Below, piece after piece: positions 1 through 15,500 of a DNA stretch of 64,000 nucleotides (positions are counted from its first letter, which is position 1; every line of letters begins with the position of its first letter). The DNA is from Ciona savignyi (lineage: Eukaryota > Chordata > Ascidiacea > Phlebobranchia > Cionidae), in the NCBI GenBank assembly GCA_000149265.1, contig CH003126.1, positions 799,548-863,547 of the forward strand, read 5' to 3'. Both the position numbers and the translations under genes were made by a program. The notes beneath the pieces are model-generated. The model was not told the DNA's origin. It saw only the letters and a list, made by a program, of their open reading frames with translations, and made no database searches.

Positions 1-3000
1 CGATTCATAAAGGAAGTGAGGTCGTGTAAGAAGGTCGATCTGCAGCAAATTAAATCTGCGGTTGAGGTGAGGGGGGTGTATAGGTACAATAGGGTGGTGT
101 AAGTGTAAAGCATTGTATACACTGTCAGAATAACCAGATTGTAATGTATAATTATCTAAAATATACGGTATTGTAGTGATGTTTCAACAGTAAAAGAACA
201 ACGAAATAATGATTTAAACACAACGTGGTTAAAACCAAGAAAAAGGGAAAGCCCGCTTGGTTCACAGTCCATGACGTAGCCAGGTCGCTACAGTAATATA
301 TATATATACAATATATATAATACTTTCAGAATGAGCCACATCTATCCCTTTAACATAAAACATGGCATAAACAACAAATGTTCTTGGTTACTTAAGTAAT
401 TTTAGAAATAGACTGTGTGAAACAAAACCTAAATATCATGTGTATACAGTAGAGCATTGCCGTTAACAACACTTGTTTACTTATGTGCAAATCTCATGTT
501 ATTTAAACAAAGATCAACTCATACATTCATAAGAGAACTACCTGTAAAACAGGCTATTGTATAGTTGTTTGGGGGTGATATGTGGTTGGTAAAAGGATTG
601 TGTAATTGCTTAGGGTTATTACTTTTGGTTAAAGGATTACTTTTCTGAGGGTTCTAAGGATTACAATCTGCTATTAGTCTTATGTAGTTGATAAAGGTAG
701 TATATTGTTTCCATATACCATATATTTTCAAGCCATAGTGCATAATTACGAGAAAACAGGCAACAATAGATGTTTGCATTTTTGCCCCATTTCCCCCAGA
801 CAATCCAACCAGAGAGCCACATTGAGGAAGTGGATATTGTGAAGCAGAATTCGAATGAACTCTCCACCATCTCACATTGGTGGGGAGATAAACTCATTGT
901 CGACCTTTTCAACCATGATGTCACGCAGTTTAACACGATCACTTCTTGTGTCGAGCTATTCGCCAAGCAAGCTAAGACTATTGAGGAGAAACTAAACAAT
1001 GTAAGTTGTTTGTATAACACACAATTCTTTAACAAATGTAAAATTACCAAATTTAACTTAGTTTTTTCACCGAAAAATTTGGACAAAATTAAACTTACCA
1101 AATTTAACTTAATTTTTACAATGCAATACTTTGACAGAATTAACTTAACAAATTTATCTTAGCTTTTATAATGCAATATATTGCAAGACCAAACTTACGA
1201 AGAAAGGCATAGATTTTACAATGGTGGGTCGACAGTAGCACCTGGACCAGGAATTTAGGCCCATTACTCCATATACTAAAAAAGTAACTTTAATATTTTA
1301 ACAATCTTTTGCGGATTTTAATATCCTAATCAGAGCAAAAAAAACCTATAATGTACTAATAAGCACTTAATAGGTTGCATAGTAGGGCACACAAAAATTG
1401 CGCAAACTAATTTAAACCCTGCCCTAAACACTAATCTCAACCCCAGAACTAACTCTAGCTCCAACCCCATGTTTAAACCTAACTCCAATGTCATAATCTT
1501 TATTTTAGTGTGTCTCAGGAGACCAATGCCTCAGAAACTAAGTGTCAAACCTAAAAAAACGAAATATTCAATCCTACAGTTCTCCACCCATGTTGAGTCT
1601 TGCAAGCAAACATTGATGGAAATGGAGGAACAAGTTGAAAGCTTTAATAAGCTGGATTCCATGGATCACAAACATTTGGTTGGAAAGCAAACGCAGAAAG
1701 AGGTATTTTTACTATTTTAAAACCGATGTCTTTTGCAGTATTGCCATGGTATCTTAGGCACATTTTTGTAGGATGTTAATCTAGTAGATTTATGTTATTT
1801 TTCATGTTGATGTGCTGTCTCATAAAAAAATGAGTTTTATAGAATCTTTTATACCCAAGTAGAAAATCGTCATGTTATATCCCTTTAATTTGGGAAAAAG
1901 CAAGGGGTGTTATCATACGAAAAGTAGTCAGATTGCCTTGAGCTCACATATGTTGCCAAGTGTTGTAATTGCGTAAGAAACACTTTTTTCCAATTCACAG
2001 GAATAAAACATTTCTATTTTCTATTTAGATATAAAAACATCCTAAAAAAACACTTCTTATATCAGACATTAATTCTCCCAGTGATGTATATAGAAAAGAT
2101 GTTAATTAGTGTAAAAAGAACATAAATCAACTGGATAAATGCAAGAGTGCCTTGCGTAAGCAATGATAACTTATCACATGCTTAAACGATTAATTTTTTG
2201 AAGTTTTTACTTTTGTTATTAGAAATAGCAAATATTTCTATTGGTGACTCTATCCAATTCGCAAATCAGACAGCATTTTATATTGTTTCTATATTTAAAA
2301 CACAGGAAATCAACGAAATTGAAACGAAAGTGAAAGTCCAGTCCGAATCATTGGTCGCTGAAGCAGAACAATTAATGGCAGAGTTAGTGGACCGTGACGC
2401 AATCGTTGTCAAGGTATTTATCGGACACTTTTCGTTTTTACATTTTAATCCTGTTCAATTTATTACAATAAAGAAAGAGTCTCAATCTTCTTAAAAACCA
2501 ATTGTCAAATTTTCATCTTATTACTATTTATCGTGACCGAATGGTTAACGCGACCGATTTATATATATTAAAAAAAACACCATAGTGTTGTGCTCACTAT
2601 GTGTTCAAAACTTAGTTCGGTGATAAAAAACAGAAAAAATGTTAAACACCCAAAAAAACATGAATATGAAAGGCTCTTAATAAATTGCATAGCATTGCAT
2701 CACACACACAATTATGTCCCACTATGTATATAAAAACACACGAATATCATACGACCCTACTAACCTCCCAGCAACTCATCGAGGGGTATTCATGAATATA
2801 ATATGCCCATATATCATCAATAAAAACACGAATACCATATGACCATATATCATTACATGAATAGCATATCTCATATATCATCAATAAAAACACAAATATC
2901 AAATGTCCCTTCTAACCACCCAGCAACTCATCGAGGATTATTTGTCGGAACTGCAACATGTCATGGAGTCGAAGCGCTCATGCATGGAGCTCATTGGCGC

Positions 3001-6000
3001 CCTCGTCTCGCTCGCTATTCGCTGGTACGAGTCATGTGACCATTTGTTACCATGGTTACAAGATATGGAGGGTAGAGTGGATAAGTTCCTCAGCGAAGGG
3101 GGGTTGGGGGTGCAAGTGCAACAAGATGAAGCAAGGGTAAGTCTTTAAATCTGATGGGTAATGGTTAAATTTGAAGAGTAAGGGATAAATCTGGTGGGTA
3201 AGGGTTAGTTGTTAAGGGTAAGGGTAATTTGAAATTTAAGGGTTAAATTTAAAGGGTATGGTCTTTTAATTCTGATTGGTTAGGGTTAAATTTAATGATC
3301 TCGCACATATCCTGGTCAAGCAAATAGTCAGTAATTAATTTACCTGTTAGTCTAAATTTTTATATAGAAGATGACAGTCTGATTTAAGGTCGAATTAGCA
3401 TTATTTCAATGAAATAGCTTTATTATAAATTAACTATGTCTATTAAATTATAAAGTTAGTTATAGTTTTAAGTGATTTTATTAAAACTTAATAGACTTAA
3501 CCAACCGTTTTTTGCTCAACAGCCTGAAAACATTAAGTCACAGCTTTATTTACGTAGTGATACTATAAGGGAGTACTATTTCAATTTCAATCAATAACTT
3601 TCCAAACATTTTACTAAAAATAACACACACAATTCGCGTTTCATGATTTAAATTATAAGAGAAACAATTTGCAATTCATATTTAAATACCCTTCCACTAA
3701 TGTTATGTGGTAGTGGTTAAATCTGATAATGTCGTACCATTCCGGTCAAGCATCCGGTTTCTTCAGGATACTGGCCGAATTGACCGCTATGTCCCAGATC
3801 CATGATAGCTTTCCTTACTTCAACATTTCTTATTTGCAGGCGATCGAACACAACCTCACTGAGCACAAACCGCTTGTAACGAGGCTTGGCAAGATTAACA
3901 CTGAGCTGCACAATATAATTGGTAAGCTGGATGGGCCACATGTTGCTGTATAAGTATGGTTGGTTAGTTTTTTGATCTGATGATCTCGCATCTATTCCGC
4001 TCAAGCATCTAGTCAGCTTTCTTTAGGGCACTGGCCGGCTCGACCGCTATATCCCGAATCCATGATAGTTTCAGTGCAATGGAGTAATAGGCCTATGGCA
4101 GAAATTCCTGGTCCCGGGGCTACCGTGGACCCGCCCATGCTAACATAATGTAATGGTTGGTTTAGCTCGTTGGTATAGTGTTGGACCAACAGTCGGAAGG
4201 TTGTGGGATCGAAATCAATCACAAGCTTTTGGGTTCTTATGTGGGCATGACACTTAGCAGCCTTAACTCAGTGGTTAATTTGGTTTTAAAATGACTTAGT
4301 AAAGTTTTATCACAATTTCCACACTGCAATAGCTCCTATAACCATACTTATGTCATATGCATTTTCCTTTTTTAAAGATTTAACTAAAAAGGTTTCTTTG
4401 GTCTATTTTTCAAATAAAACTAAATTCTAAATAACTTTCTAAAGGGGAAAACTAAAAGGAAGGGAAAGCAGGAAGGCGCGAAGGAGGGAAACTGTACTCT
4501 AAAATAAATATTTGAGCATTAGATTTAGATTTAAACATGGGGTTTGAGTTAGGGTTAGTTTGGGGTTTGAGCTTAGTGTTTAGGGGAGGGTTTCAATTAG
4601 TTTCCATAGTGTTAATGGGCAGTTTCCTTTCTTCCCTCCTTCTCACTTTCCCTCCCTTTAGCGTTGCCCCTTTCTAAATGATAACATCAAAATAATAGCT
4701 AAATAAAAAAATTCTAGCTAATCGATAAAATCGAGACTCGTTTACACCAAGTACTAATATAACAGGCTCAGATGACAAACTGTTGGTTGGAGTGAATACA
4801 ATAACTGATGACCTCACATCAAGATACAATGAACTTTGCAATAAAGTTGCAACCAGAGCTGCTATGTTGGACTCCACAAGTCAACAATTGAATTCTGTGA
4901 GTAACAGTCGCATTTCTACTTTTTTATTGTGTGGTGATTTTTGCTTTTATACACTGAATTTACAGTTTTTATTATATAAGTGACAGTTACATTTCTCTTT
5001 TCTTTATTTTAATTTTTCTTACTTTTGTTCCAGAGCATTTTAAGTTTATTTTAAATGTTACTTAATTCCATTATCAATTAGTTTTCCTTAAACCTTGTTA
5101 ATTTAAAACTGATTATATAGTATATAGAAGCAGAAATCACCACAGCTATAATTTTAGGCCAAAAAATATTTCACTGGAAAAGGTTGGGTATCTTTAATCT
5201 TGTTCAAATGTAATCTTTTTTTGTTAAATATTTTAGTCTGTTAACTGTAATTATGGCTTTTTAAACACTTCTATCGCCGAATGGTTAACACAACTAATTC
5301 ATATATTGCATTAAATATAAAAACTGTCTTAGTAACAAACTTAGCTTGGTAAAAAAATGCCTTTTTATGTGATTTGATTATTCCACTTACCACATTAAGT
5401 AAACTTAATCAAACCACTTTTGTTTAGTTCTTCAACAATTGTGAGAAGCTTCTTGAGCAAATCACCTTGTTGAAAGACCAACTTTTAAACTTGGAGCCAA
5501 TTCCTATGGAACCAGAGTTTCTTAAGGAACGGATAATCAGGATTAAGGTAGAATATACCAGTCAGTTGTATTAAAATCTGTGATTTTGATCCTAGAATGT
5601 GGTCTGATCTATAATGTACTTCTATATAATTTAAAAACATTCTTTACCAATTAGTCCCATTTAAAATCTGTGATTTTGGTCCTAAAATATGGTCTGATCT
5701 ATAATGTACTTCTATATAATGTAAAAACCTTCTTTAAGCAGTAACAAAAAAACTGTTTTGCAGTAAATTGATCTTAAAATATAATATAAACTAATATATA
5801 TACTTATGCCCATCCAACAGAAATTGGAAAGCGAAGCACTGAAACACGCAAGCTTCTGTGAATCAATGGCGCAGCAAGGAGAGGAATTAAAATCAAATCT
5901 TTCACAGCTTGGTTGTGCAAAGCTGTGTGACGGTACTTTATATGTGGTTTTCATAAATTATATATTATGTTATTTTTTTTTCGAATAAAGACTAACGATT

Positions 6001-6578
6001 CTGTAATAGGGAAATATCTATCTCTTCGAGCTAGAATGTGATAGGTGAATAAAAAAACCAAGGACGTTAACACACGGGCAAACATCTGATTACCTCGCAT
6101 CCTCTGTCGGGTTACCAGAGCTTTTGGAGTGTGTTGTGTATGATTCGGACAGTCCTTCAATTTAGTAGAACCCATCATTCCACTGGGTTTAGGCAACTAA
6201 TTACATGATCTTTTATACATAGCAAATACTAGACTTAGCAACTTCATCTTCCCCTAAAAACTATATTTCGCTTACAATCCACATATTACTACTTTATATT
6301 GCCCTGTATTAAAACGATTTCTCTTAAAAAAATGCATAAGTTGATCTTTGTTTAAAAAGTGCAAGCTTCTTTAACTTATTTATTAGAATGCCATTGTTTT
6401 TTTATAGTTTTTAATGTATTTTTTAATATTGAACTTCCCCGTATTTTAAACTGTTTATCTCCACAGCGGTTGATGCGAAAGTGAAGCAGCTGCGGGATTT
6501 GTGCGACGGACTCACCAACTTTACTGAGAACCAACTCGCACAGCTGAATACCGCATCAAACTGCTTACACCAGTTCAG
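1..6578 (+). CDS. macf1/dst: Spectraplakin exon block 1 (spectrin rod, 10 exons)
   Basis: Exons: 1-66 (cut by the window edge), 800-1000, 1580-1702, 2306-2413, 2924-3136, 3840-3921, 4766-4896, 5428-5547, 5821-5932, 6467-6578. Each has an AG acceptor and a GT donor (mostly gtaagt, gtattt or gtgagt). Phases run 0,0,0,0,0,1,0,0,1,2 at the exon ends with no stop. The translation is charged, helical and heptad-like (for example [14 protein letters not shown] and [19 protein letters not shown]), as expected for diverged spectrin repeats. This stretch is less conserved than the downstream rod, so it was recognised mainly by its frame continuity with the later exons. The first exon could begin upstream of base 1. 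Confidence 0.85.
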
Positions 6579-9500
6579 GTTAGAGGAGGGGTTTTTGGGT
6601 GATTTTGTCAAATTATTTCATGCGTGGCGCTTATTAAAATATTTTATTGGTGTTATTTGTCCGGACTATGGTATGAATGGTTTTTGTTGGATTTTTTTAT
6701 GTCTGTTTTAGTCAGATTATTTTATGTCTGTTTTAGTCAGATTATTTTATGTCTGTTTTAGTCAGATTATTTTATGTCTGTTTTAGTCAGATTATTTTAT
6801 GTCTGTTTTAGTCAGATTATTTTATGTCTGTTTTAGTCAGATTATTTTATGGGGAAAATATAGGTTAGGGTGTTGGTCTCACTCTGAGGACTAAAGTTGG
6901 AATAAAGGTTGGTTTTATGGTTGGGAATTATATTAAGAGAAAGTTTAGAATTAGTTCCAATATTTTCCCTTATTTCCCTTTTTTTGCATTGTAGAACTTA
7001 AATTAGAATTTTGCAATCAATTTGAAACATTCACAGGGATAAATCCGATGTCCTCCTTGCAAATATGGCTGCACTGGTGGAAAGGGTGGATTCAACAGTG
7101 TTACACCCCATCACTGATGTCGCAAGTCTGCAACGGGAATGCCAAGTACTCGAGGTAAGATGGGAATATTATAATGGGATTGCGTGGAAGGGAACACAGT
7201 ATTTTTGTGATGGGATGAAATGTATATTTGATGCTATCTTTGCTGAATAGCTTGGTAGTTTAGTGCGTCGCCTGGCTCGCGATAGGTTTCAGGTTCAAAA
7301 CTGGACACTATTGAGGTTAGGTCCTTGGGCAAGGCAGTGAAAATTGAGGTTAAGCAATGTTTTGATCCTACAACTTTACACTTGTACTAAATTATTCATA
7401 GCACACTGCAATAGCCGTGTTACCTTGATGGTGGATGTGAGATAATCCAACAATTACTCAGATTAATTCTTTATGTGCTTTCTTATTCACAAGAATAAAA
7501 CATGAATGTGCTCACCATGATAGGATTTTAAATACAAAAAATAGTGTAGACAGGGCGTAACTATTTACTATACCATTACACCTATGGCATTAAACCCGAA
7601 TACTAGTTCACCATAGCCCACTGATTCCTCAAGTAACAACCCCCCCTGCAGGATCTGGGCAAGGAAATCGCATCAGCAGGAGAAGATGTGATGGAGGTGG
7701 ATGATCTATCGAAGCAGTGCATCGCATTTGCTGCTCCCATGGGTTACGAGGTCTCGTACATCAGAAGGAAAGGAGATGAGGTGGGATGGATTGCTTTGTA
7801 TTTTTATCTTTTTTCTATAACTTTTCATCATTTTTTATGTAAATTACCTTTTTGATCTTCAATTTAATTTTTTTATCACTTTTTATGTAAATTAGTTTTT
7901 TGTTTTTAAATTTTATTTTATTTTTTAATTATTTTAAATTATTTATATAAATTACCTTTTGTTTTCTTTAACTTAATTTTTTTATTTTTTATCACTTTTT
8001 ATGTAAATTACCTTTTCGTTCTTTAATTTTATTTTCTATCACTTTTCATGCTGAATTAGTTTTTTGTTTTTTTAATTGATCAGATTCTTGTATAATTTTA
8101 AGCAATAGATCTGGAAATTATCATCATCCCCTCGCCAGGTTGCTTCCCTGCATTCGAAACTGAAGTCGATCTTCGAGAAGAATCTCTCGAACCTCCGGGA
8201 GCAGCTGGAAGAGGGAGTCCGCTTCCAGGATGCGGTGGAGAGGACAAGGAGGAGTTTGGCGGAGCAATCCTCCAACCTCGATTCGCTCCCCATCGTTGCA
8301 ACCGATCTCGATGAAATTAAGAAACAAATCGAGAATCTGAAGGTTCGGGTTTCAATTTTGATACTTTTCGGACATTGTTTGATCATAAATTAAAAGTTAA
8401 ACTTCATTCAATGTTATTTTATGACTATTTTGAGATGAATTAGAATTCGGGATTTCAATTTTAACACTTTTCGGATGTTGTTTGAATACTTGTAAATTAA
8501 AGGGGAAAACTAAAAGGAGGGAAAGTGGGAAGGAGATTGAAACATAGGCTTTTTTATTGTGATTAGTAACAAAACCCATAAAAGGTGGTTGCAAGAACGT
8601 TTTTAATATTAATTTCCGTTTTTGAGTCAATCACCCTCACTTTTACTTTCCGACAGGTTACTGTAGCTATTATAGCATGTTGTATACATAATTGTGACAT
8701 TCTGTCAGTTTTTCTCCTAAATGCTCTACCCAAAGACACATCCAACTAGCTAGCAACCAGCTTCGATCCTACAACCTTTCGACTTAGAATAGGATAGGAT
8801 ATTCATGTTTATCCCGTGAATGGAAAAACCTAGGGGGTTAACACACGGGCAATCGTCAAATTACCTCACGCCCACAGTCGGGTTACCGGAGCTATTGCAG
8901 TGTGTTGTGTATGATAGACACGTTCCTTCAATGTGGTAGAACCCATTATTCTGCTGGGATCAGTTAATGTCTGTAAAGTGCCTTTCCCAAGGACACAACC
9001 AACTAGCTAGCGACCAGTTTCGCGTGTGTAACCTTTCGATTGAAAGGTGATGTAGTATCCAACCAAGCTATTCATCTAAAAAAAATCACACTGTTCCCTT
9101 CATTCCAATAACATCCCTCATCCCACCACCAGCTCATCAGACAATCGTGCGTTCCACTCCAAGTTGAAGCACAGCATCTGTGCAACCAAGTGGACCTGAT
9201 AGCCACCCAGGGTGGGGATGGCTCTACATTGGAAGGAGTTAAACAACTACAAACTCTCTCTAAGTCCGTGGATGAAAAAGTTGCCCATCGCCAGGTAAGA
9301 ACGCTATTTGTGGTAAAACAAACTTGTATTTTTATAAAGAACGAAAAACGGATGTTTTCAAATTAAAAAAAATATTTTGCATTGTGTTCAGATTGGATTG
9401 TCACAACTTTAGTGCAATTAGATAAAAATCAAGTCGAAAGGATGTAGGGTCGAAACTGGCAATTGCTGGTTAGTTGTGCTATTGGGCAAGGCACTAAGCG

Positions 9501-12500
9501 GATAGCGCCGGAACTTTGTTAAAACATCTAAAAAACATTAAGCCAATATATATAAAGCCAGAATAATATTTTTTATCGGGATATTTTGGGAAAAGATGTC
9601 ATTTTTAATCATTATTCTGACTTAATGTGTTTTGATTAAACTATTGCGTTTTAACACAATTTATTGTAATTACAAACAAAAAGTACAGAAAATCATGCAA
9701 TCAAATGATCGACAAAACGAAAAAAAAGCGAGCTTCAAATTATCCAAACAATTTAAGATATAGAAATAAAATAAAACTTTACACTAACTTACAACCCCAT
9801 ACATTATGCACCTAATTCTACCCGTATGTTAAATTTCAAAACTATCTCCGCAGAGCGAACTGGACAATGCGTTGCTGGCTCTCGGTCAGTTGCAGCACGC
9901 TATTGAGGAGATGGTCAGTTGGATGGGTCATGTGTCCAGCGACATGCACGCCCACGATAAAGTGGTCGACAACTGCCCCATCAACCCGAAGGTTATGGAG
10001 AACGAAATGGCAAAGCATAAGGTGGAAGATCTTTGTGTTTTCACTTAAATTATGTTTGACCAGAAAACAGATTTCGTTAGATTCCACGTTCAAAATACAT
10101 TAAAATTTTCTTTAGTTAAAAACAACCAGCAGAAATCTAATAATCTTGCATCTATCCCGGTCAAGCATTTAGTCAGCTTACTTCAGGACACGGGCCCACT
10201 TGGCCGCTATATCCTGGATCAATGATAGCTCGGGGCGCTGGAGTAATTGGCCTTCTATGGCCTACATTCCTGGTCCCTGAGATACCGTGGACCCGCCCAT
10301 TCTAATGTAATGTGGGTGGTTTAAGTGGGTTGTGGGGATGAAATTGATTGGTTTGGATATTCATGTTTATCCCACATCAAATGGAAAACACAAGGAGCGT
10401 TAACACAAAGGCAAAGGGAAATGTATCCATCAAAATGGATTTCCACCCAACAAGATATAAATGACCAAACCAACCAACTAACGCGACTGTGGGCATGAGT
10501 TATCCGACGATAACTGTGGATAAATCCCTTCATATGGATTCCCAGGATATAAATAACCAAACAATAATAGTAAATTCCAAACACCTGAATAGTGAATGAT
10601 ATTTTGACTTATATTGACCTGTCAAAATAACAACCCCTCAATTTTTCAAAATTTTTATGTTTCTGTTACAATAGTCTTATTAACAGGGATTGTGTATAAC
10701 GAAAATATGTTAATTAATTTAATATGTTTAATGTTGTGTTACGAAAATTGGAAATCCATAAATTTTTCGTGCATACCAACTTGGCATCGTCCTAATTTTT
10801 ATTGAACCGCTTTTTACTGTAAATAAAAACTGACACAAAATAACAAACCTCCTCCCTCAGATTCAACATGAAACAATCCAATCCCAAAAATCAACACTCG
10901 ACGGAATTACCTCCACTGCCATGAATTTAAGCGCACATCAGGGCGATGAGTCAGCAGATTTGAACAATGCCATTGAAAACATGACTCAGCTCTGGGACAA
11001 TCTCACCACCCAGTCCAATACATTAATGCACAAATTAACTGATAAGTTGAACCAAGTAAGAATATTATTGTTTTATCATTTTTATTAACTTCTTTTTTTC
11101 GGTCTTAAATAGATTTTGAAACTTTTACTTTGTTTGATTGTATATATTATTCATAAAGTAAAAATATTATATAAATTTGTTTTTGTAAAATAATTATTTT
11201 GCAATTGTTTCCTTTTTTTCATTTACCCGAAGGTGTATGTTTTAATCATCGTATTATATTGAATACTTCTGTTTCTAGAAATACTGACATACACTAAACA
11301 TAAAAACCAAAAATATACAACATTTCAATTATAACAATTACTCTGAAGACTGTAGATAAAAAAGCCTTTATTTCATCTTTAAAAAGATTATTTTAATCTG
11401 ATCTGACTTTTTTCCATTTGTACAATGTTTTCTCCCAACCCATCACTTTTTTTTCCAAATTTTGTATAGATTTCTCATATTTGTGCAGTGTTTCACAATC
11501 CTATTTCTAACACGTTTCCCCCCATGCAGTCGTACTTGTGTGAGGAGGAATTGAGCAACATCGAATACTGGGTGGATGAGAAAGAGGTAGAGATGAGCGG
11601 GTCTCTCTACTTCGGAGGACTTCCCGAGACCTCCCAAGCAATGTTGGATGAACATCTGGTAAGAGGAGCACAAATGATACAGGGGAAATGATAGAGAAAC
11701 TATTTTGTTTATATTATTCTACTCCGATTTGTTGTGTAAGTTTGTAATAAGTAAAATGCAAAATATCCTACAAAAAAACAAATCGTTTTTATAGCAATTG
11801 TCTGTGTAATAAGCATAATAAATATTTACATTGTGGCCGCTATAAAGATTGACAAAAATAATAAATATTGACAAAAATCAAGTCATTTTTATAGCAATTC
11901 TCTGTCTAAAGCATAATAAATATCTACATCCGCCCCTTAAAAATCAAAAAACAAACTTATTTTTTGATGATCATTTATCTCCACGTGTCTTAAAATAATC
12001 AACCATCCATTTATCCCATGGTGTTACAACATAATACATTCACAGTCGTTTATGGAAGATTTGAACACGAAGCAAGAAACCTTGGACAACCTGATCAAGA
12101 AGTACAATGTAGACGATCGTGGGTTAAAGAATAAACTGGAAGCTCTTGATAAAGACGCTGGGTTAAGAAAGGTGGGTGGATATGGGATGTGGTTGGAGTT
12201 GTGCTTTGTTGTTGTGCCAGGGTTGTCTTAAAACGCACTGCATTTGCTAGTATGATAAGAATACAAGCAAACACAATTTATTGGATAAAAATATTATAAA
12301 GCGGTACATTTTTTTGGATAAAAACGGTAAATTTTTTTACTACTTTTTAACTGAGCCAAGTTTTGAATCCATAATTGGCTCATCATTGGGACTCTTTTCG
12401 TGTAGAATATTGTATATTGGTCGCATTAACCATTCAGCTACATGACCGTATCCCAGCGTGTAATTAAGATTCGACTTCAACCTAATGAAGTGAACTTACT

Positions 12501-15500
12501 ATTAACTGAATTCTTTTTATTCATGTGACATATTAAATTCTATGTCAACCCATGATCTCTTAGCATAGTGCATATTTAAGAGCAATTTTGTAAAAATGGG
12601 AAATTTTTAAATAAGCAAAACAAATTATTTAAATGTAAAAATTAACAAAACAAACTTATTTAAATTTATAAATTATTTTAAACAAAATTATTTTAATTCA
12701 TAAATTAAGAAAAAAATAGCAGAATTATAGGGCTAGTGCAACAGAGAACAAAGAACACAACATTTAATTTTTATACTGGGCTGCCAGTGGTCAACTTGAT
12801 TCGTTTTATAAAATAACATGACGTCTAGTAATTAAAATTCAACTTAAACTAATGAAGTGAACTATTAACTGATTTCTGTAGTCAAACACAGCAGAACACA
12901 TCATTTTTCTACTGGACTGAATTATAAATCATCAAGATAATCTTTCTATTACAGACTAAGTTGGAAGAAATGCGAGATGAAGCGAATACATTCCACGAGA
13001 ATCTTCAATCTTTTGTTGCTTGGCTCGGTCAGGCGGAACAGTGCTTAGCCAACCGCAACGAAACCCCGTTGAGCGTGGGAAAGCCCCAAGTTACCCAACA
13101 GCTCACCCAACAAAAGGTGAAATATTTTGGAAACTTTTTTTTCAGAACAAATTTTTTTGTGGTAAAGTGTTTTTTTTTAATTTTTCAGATTTTTTTTAAA
13201 CTTTTTTCAGAAAAAAATGTTTGTGGTTGCAAACAAGCTCAAGAGCTGGTGATTTTGTACACAAGATTTATTTGCAATTACTTAATTAACCTAGGAGATT
13301 TATTTTCCATGTTCACCATAATATATACTTATATGGCAACTAATTCACTGACCTGACAGTAATCTAACGACTTGTCACTATGTTGTCACCACATCTATTT
13401 TTTTTCTTTTTTTGTGTCAAAATTTTAATATACTTTTGGTATTTTATTAATTAAAACTCTTACATCCTAAAGTTTCTCTGTCAGTGAAAGAATACATTTA
13501 TGAAAAATTATCTTTGGTAAAATCCTAAGAAACTCAATTTTGTAGATTTAATTTTTTCCATAAAATTTAAATTTAATGTATAAATCGAATTTGAATTGTT
13601 ATAAAAGTTGTTTCGTAGTTTCTGTACCAAATATTATTTTCAATTTCCAAAATCCCTAAATTCGTAGGAATTTGAAGAAGAAGTTCAATCAAAACGACCG
13701 GAATTCCTTGAGCTTGACAAACTGGGATCCCATTTGAAATATTTCTCACAGAAACAAGATGGAATTCTCATCAAGAATCTTCTGCTCTCTGTGCACGCCA
13801 GGTGCGGAAAATTGAACGTTTTTTTACAAAATTTTTGTTCCATATTTTTTTTTATTAAAGTTTTTTGGAAATTTTTTGTTAACTATGTAAAACTGTTTTT
13901 TAAGTAGAACATTTTTTATCTTACTTTTGCTCCTAATTTTAATTTTTAGGTGATATAAAAAAAATTTAAGTGATTAAAAAAAAAGGCTTAATTAAAAATA
14001 AGAAAACAATTTTAGATTTTTCTGTTTTTTATTTAGTTATTATCCTTTAGATATATATATAACTATATAATAATGTTTTTTGTTAAAACATACCATTTTA
14101 AATTTTTGGGGATTTAAAAAAAATTGGTCAGTTTATATCTTTTAGATATATTACTACTATTGTACATAAACAGATGGGACAAACTAGTATCGGCCACATC
14201 TGTGCGATCATCTGCTGTCAATGAGATCTACAAGAAATCCATGCAGGTAGTAACATTTTGTTTAGCTCAATTTCTCCTATATATCGGTACGATAATATCT
14301 TTGTATTAAATAATTCCATTTCCTAATGTTTCAATATAAAAGTACAATCTTAGACTACGCTATTTGAACGAATATAATATAAATTCCAATAATCACGATT
14401 TAACTGCGTTTGTTCCTTATAATATGTTTACTTTCATTTTTAATCTTGTTCTGTTATAAAAGCTGTCATTTTTTCTAATTTTTTCAGCTTTTCTTAAATT
14501 AAAAAATGTCGAATGAGTAACCAACCAACCCCCACGATTTAACAAATATACTTTAACAAATTTCCCAAAAAAATTAAAAAAAATGAAAAAATGTGTGTTA
14601 GATTAGTAAAAATCAAAATAAACTATTTAATAAGTATTTAACCCCCCCACCCTCCCCCCAATTTCCCCGATAGTTCCATGAGGGCTTAGAGAAGCTGAGT
14701 GATTGGATCCGCTCGGCTGAGGAGAAGTTAGAATTCCAACAAACCAAGCGAGACATAGAAGAACCAGGTTCTATCAAAGCTGAGATGGATGAACACAAGG
14801 TATCGTCTTGTACTGCGTGTGTTGTAATATGCATATGTGGTTGTGGGCTGTGATTTATAAAAGTGTAGTGCCAAAACAATTTTATGGTTTTACAGCCACG
14901 TCAATATATTTATTTGGTTGTTTTTTATTACATGCTTTAACAAATGTCGTTTTGTTCTTTTTACTTAACAAACTTTGCTTGATTTTCAAGTGTAAAAATA
15001 AAAACGATTGTTAAGTGTAAAATGGTTAGTTTGCTAGCAATTATCTTCAGTCAGATGCTGACGGGGTCAAAACGTTCTCCATTTTAAATAAACATATTTA
15101 ACTATGATAATAAAATTTATAGCAAATAGCTTCTTTTCCACTTAATTTTAAGTTTAATATTTTTTTTTCCATATTACTATTTATTTAATTTTTTAATTTA
15201 AAAAACTTCATTTCTTTAGGATTTCCAGCAAGCATTAGTCTCAAAGCAGCCAGTATACGAGGCGGTGATGAAATCGGGAAACGCTCTTCACGAAAAGTCC
15301 TCCCTCGCATCCGACCGATCCGATCTCGAGGAGAAGATGTTGCAACTGAAGGAAGAATGGACGGCGCTTAACCACAAATCCGTGGAAAGGTGGGATAAAT
15401 AGATGTTATGCCAGCACGCCATAAAGTTGATGCGCTCTTTCCAATTCCTTTAGTTCATGCGCTCTTTCCAATTCCTTTAGTTCATGCGCTCTTTCCAATT

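Noticed and set aside
4160-4222. Possible genuine tRNA gene (tttagctcgttggtatagtg ... gggatcgaaatc)
   Set aside because: No acceptor stem pairing was seen and it continues into a SINE-like body, so it is treated as a tRNA-derived repeat.
4540-4565. Telomere-like ttagggttag strings here and at 30285 and 60780
   Set aside because: They are internal parts of the hAT-like MITE family, too short and degenerate to be telomeric arrays.
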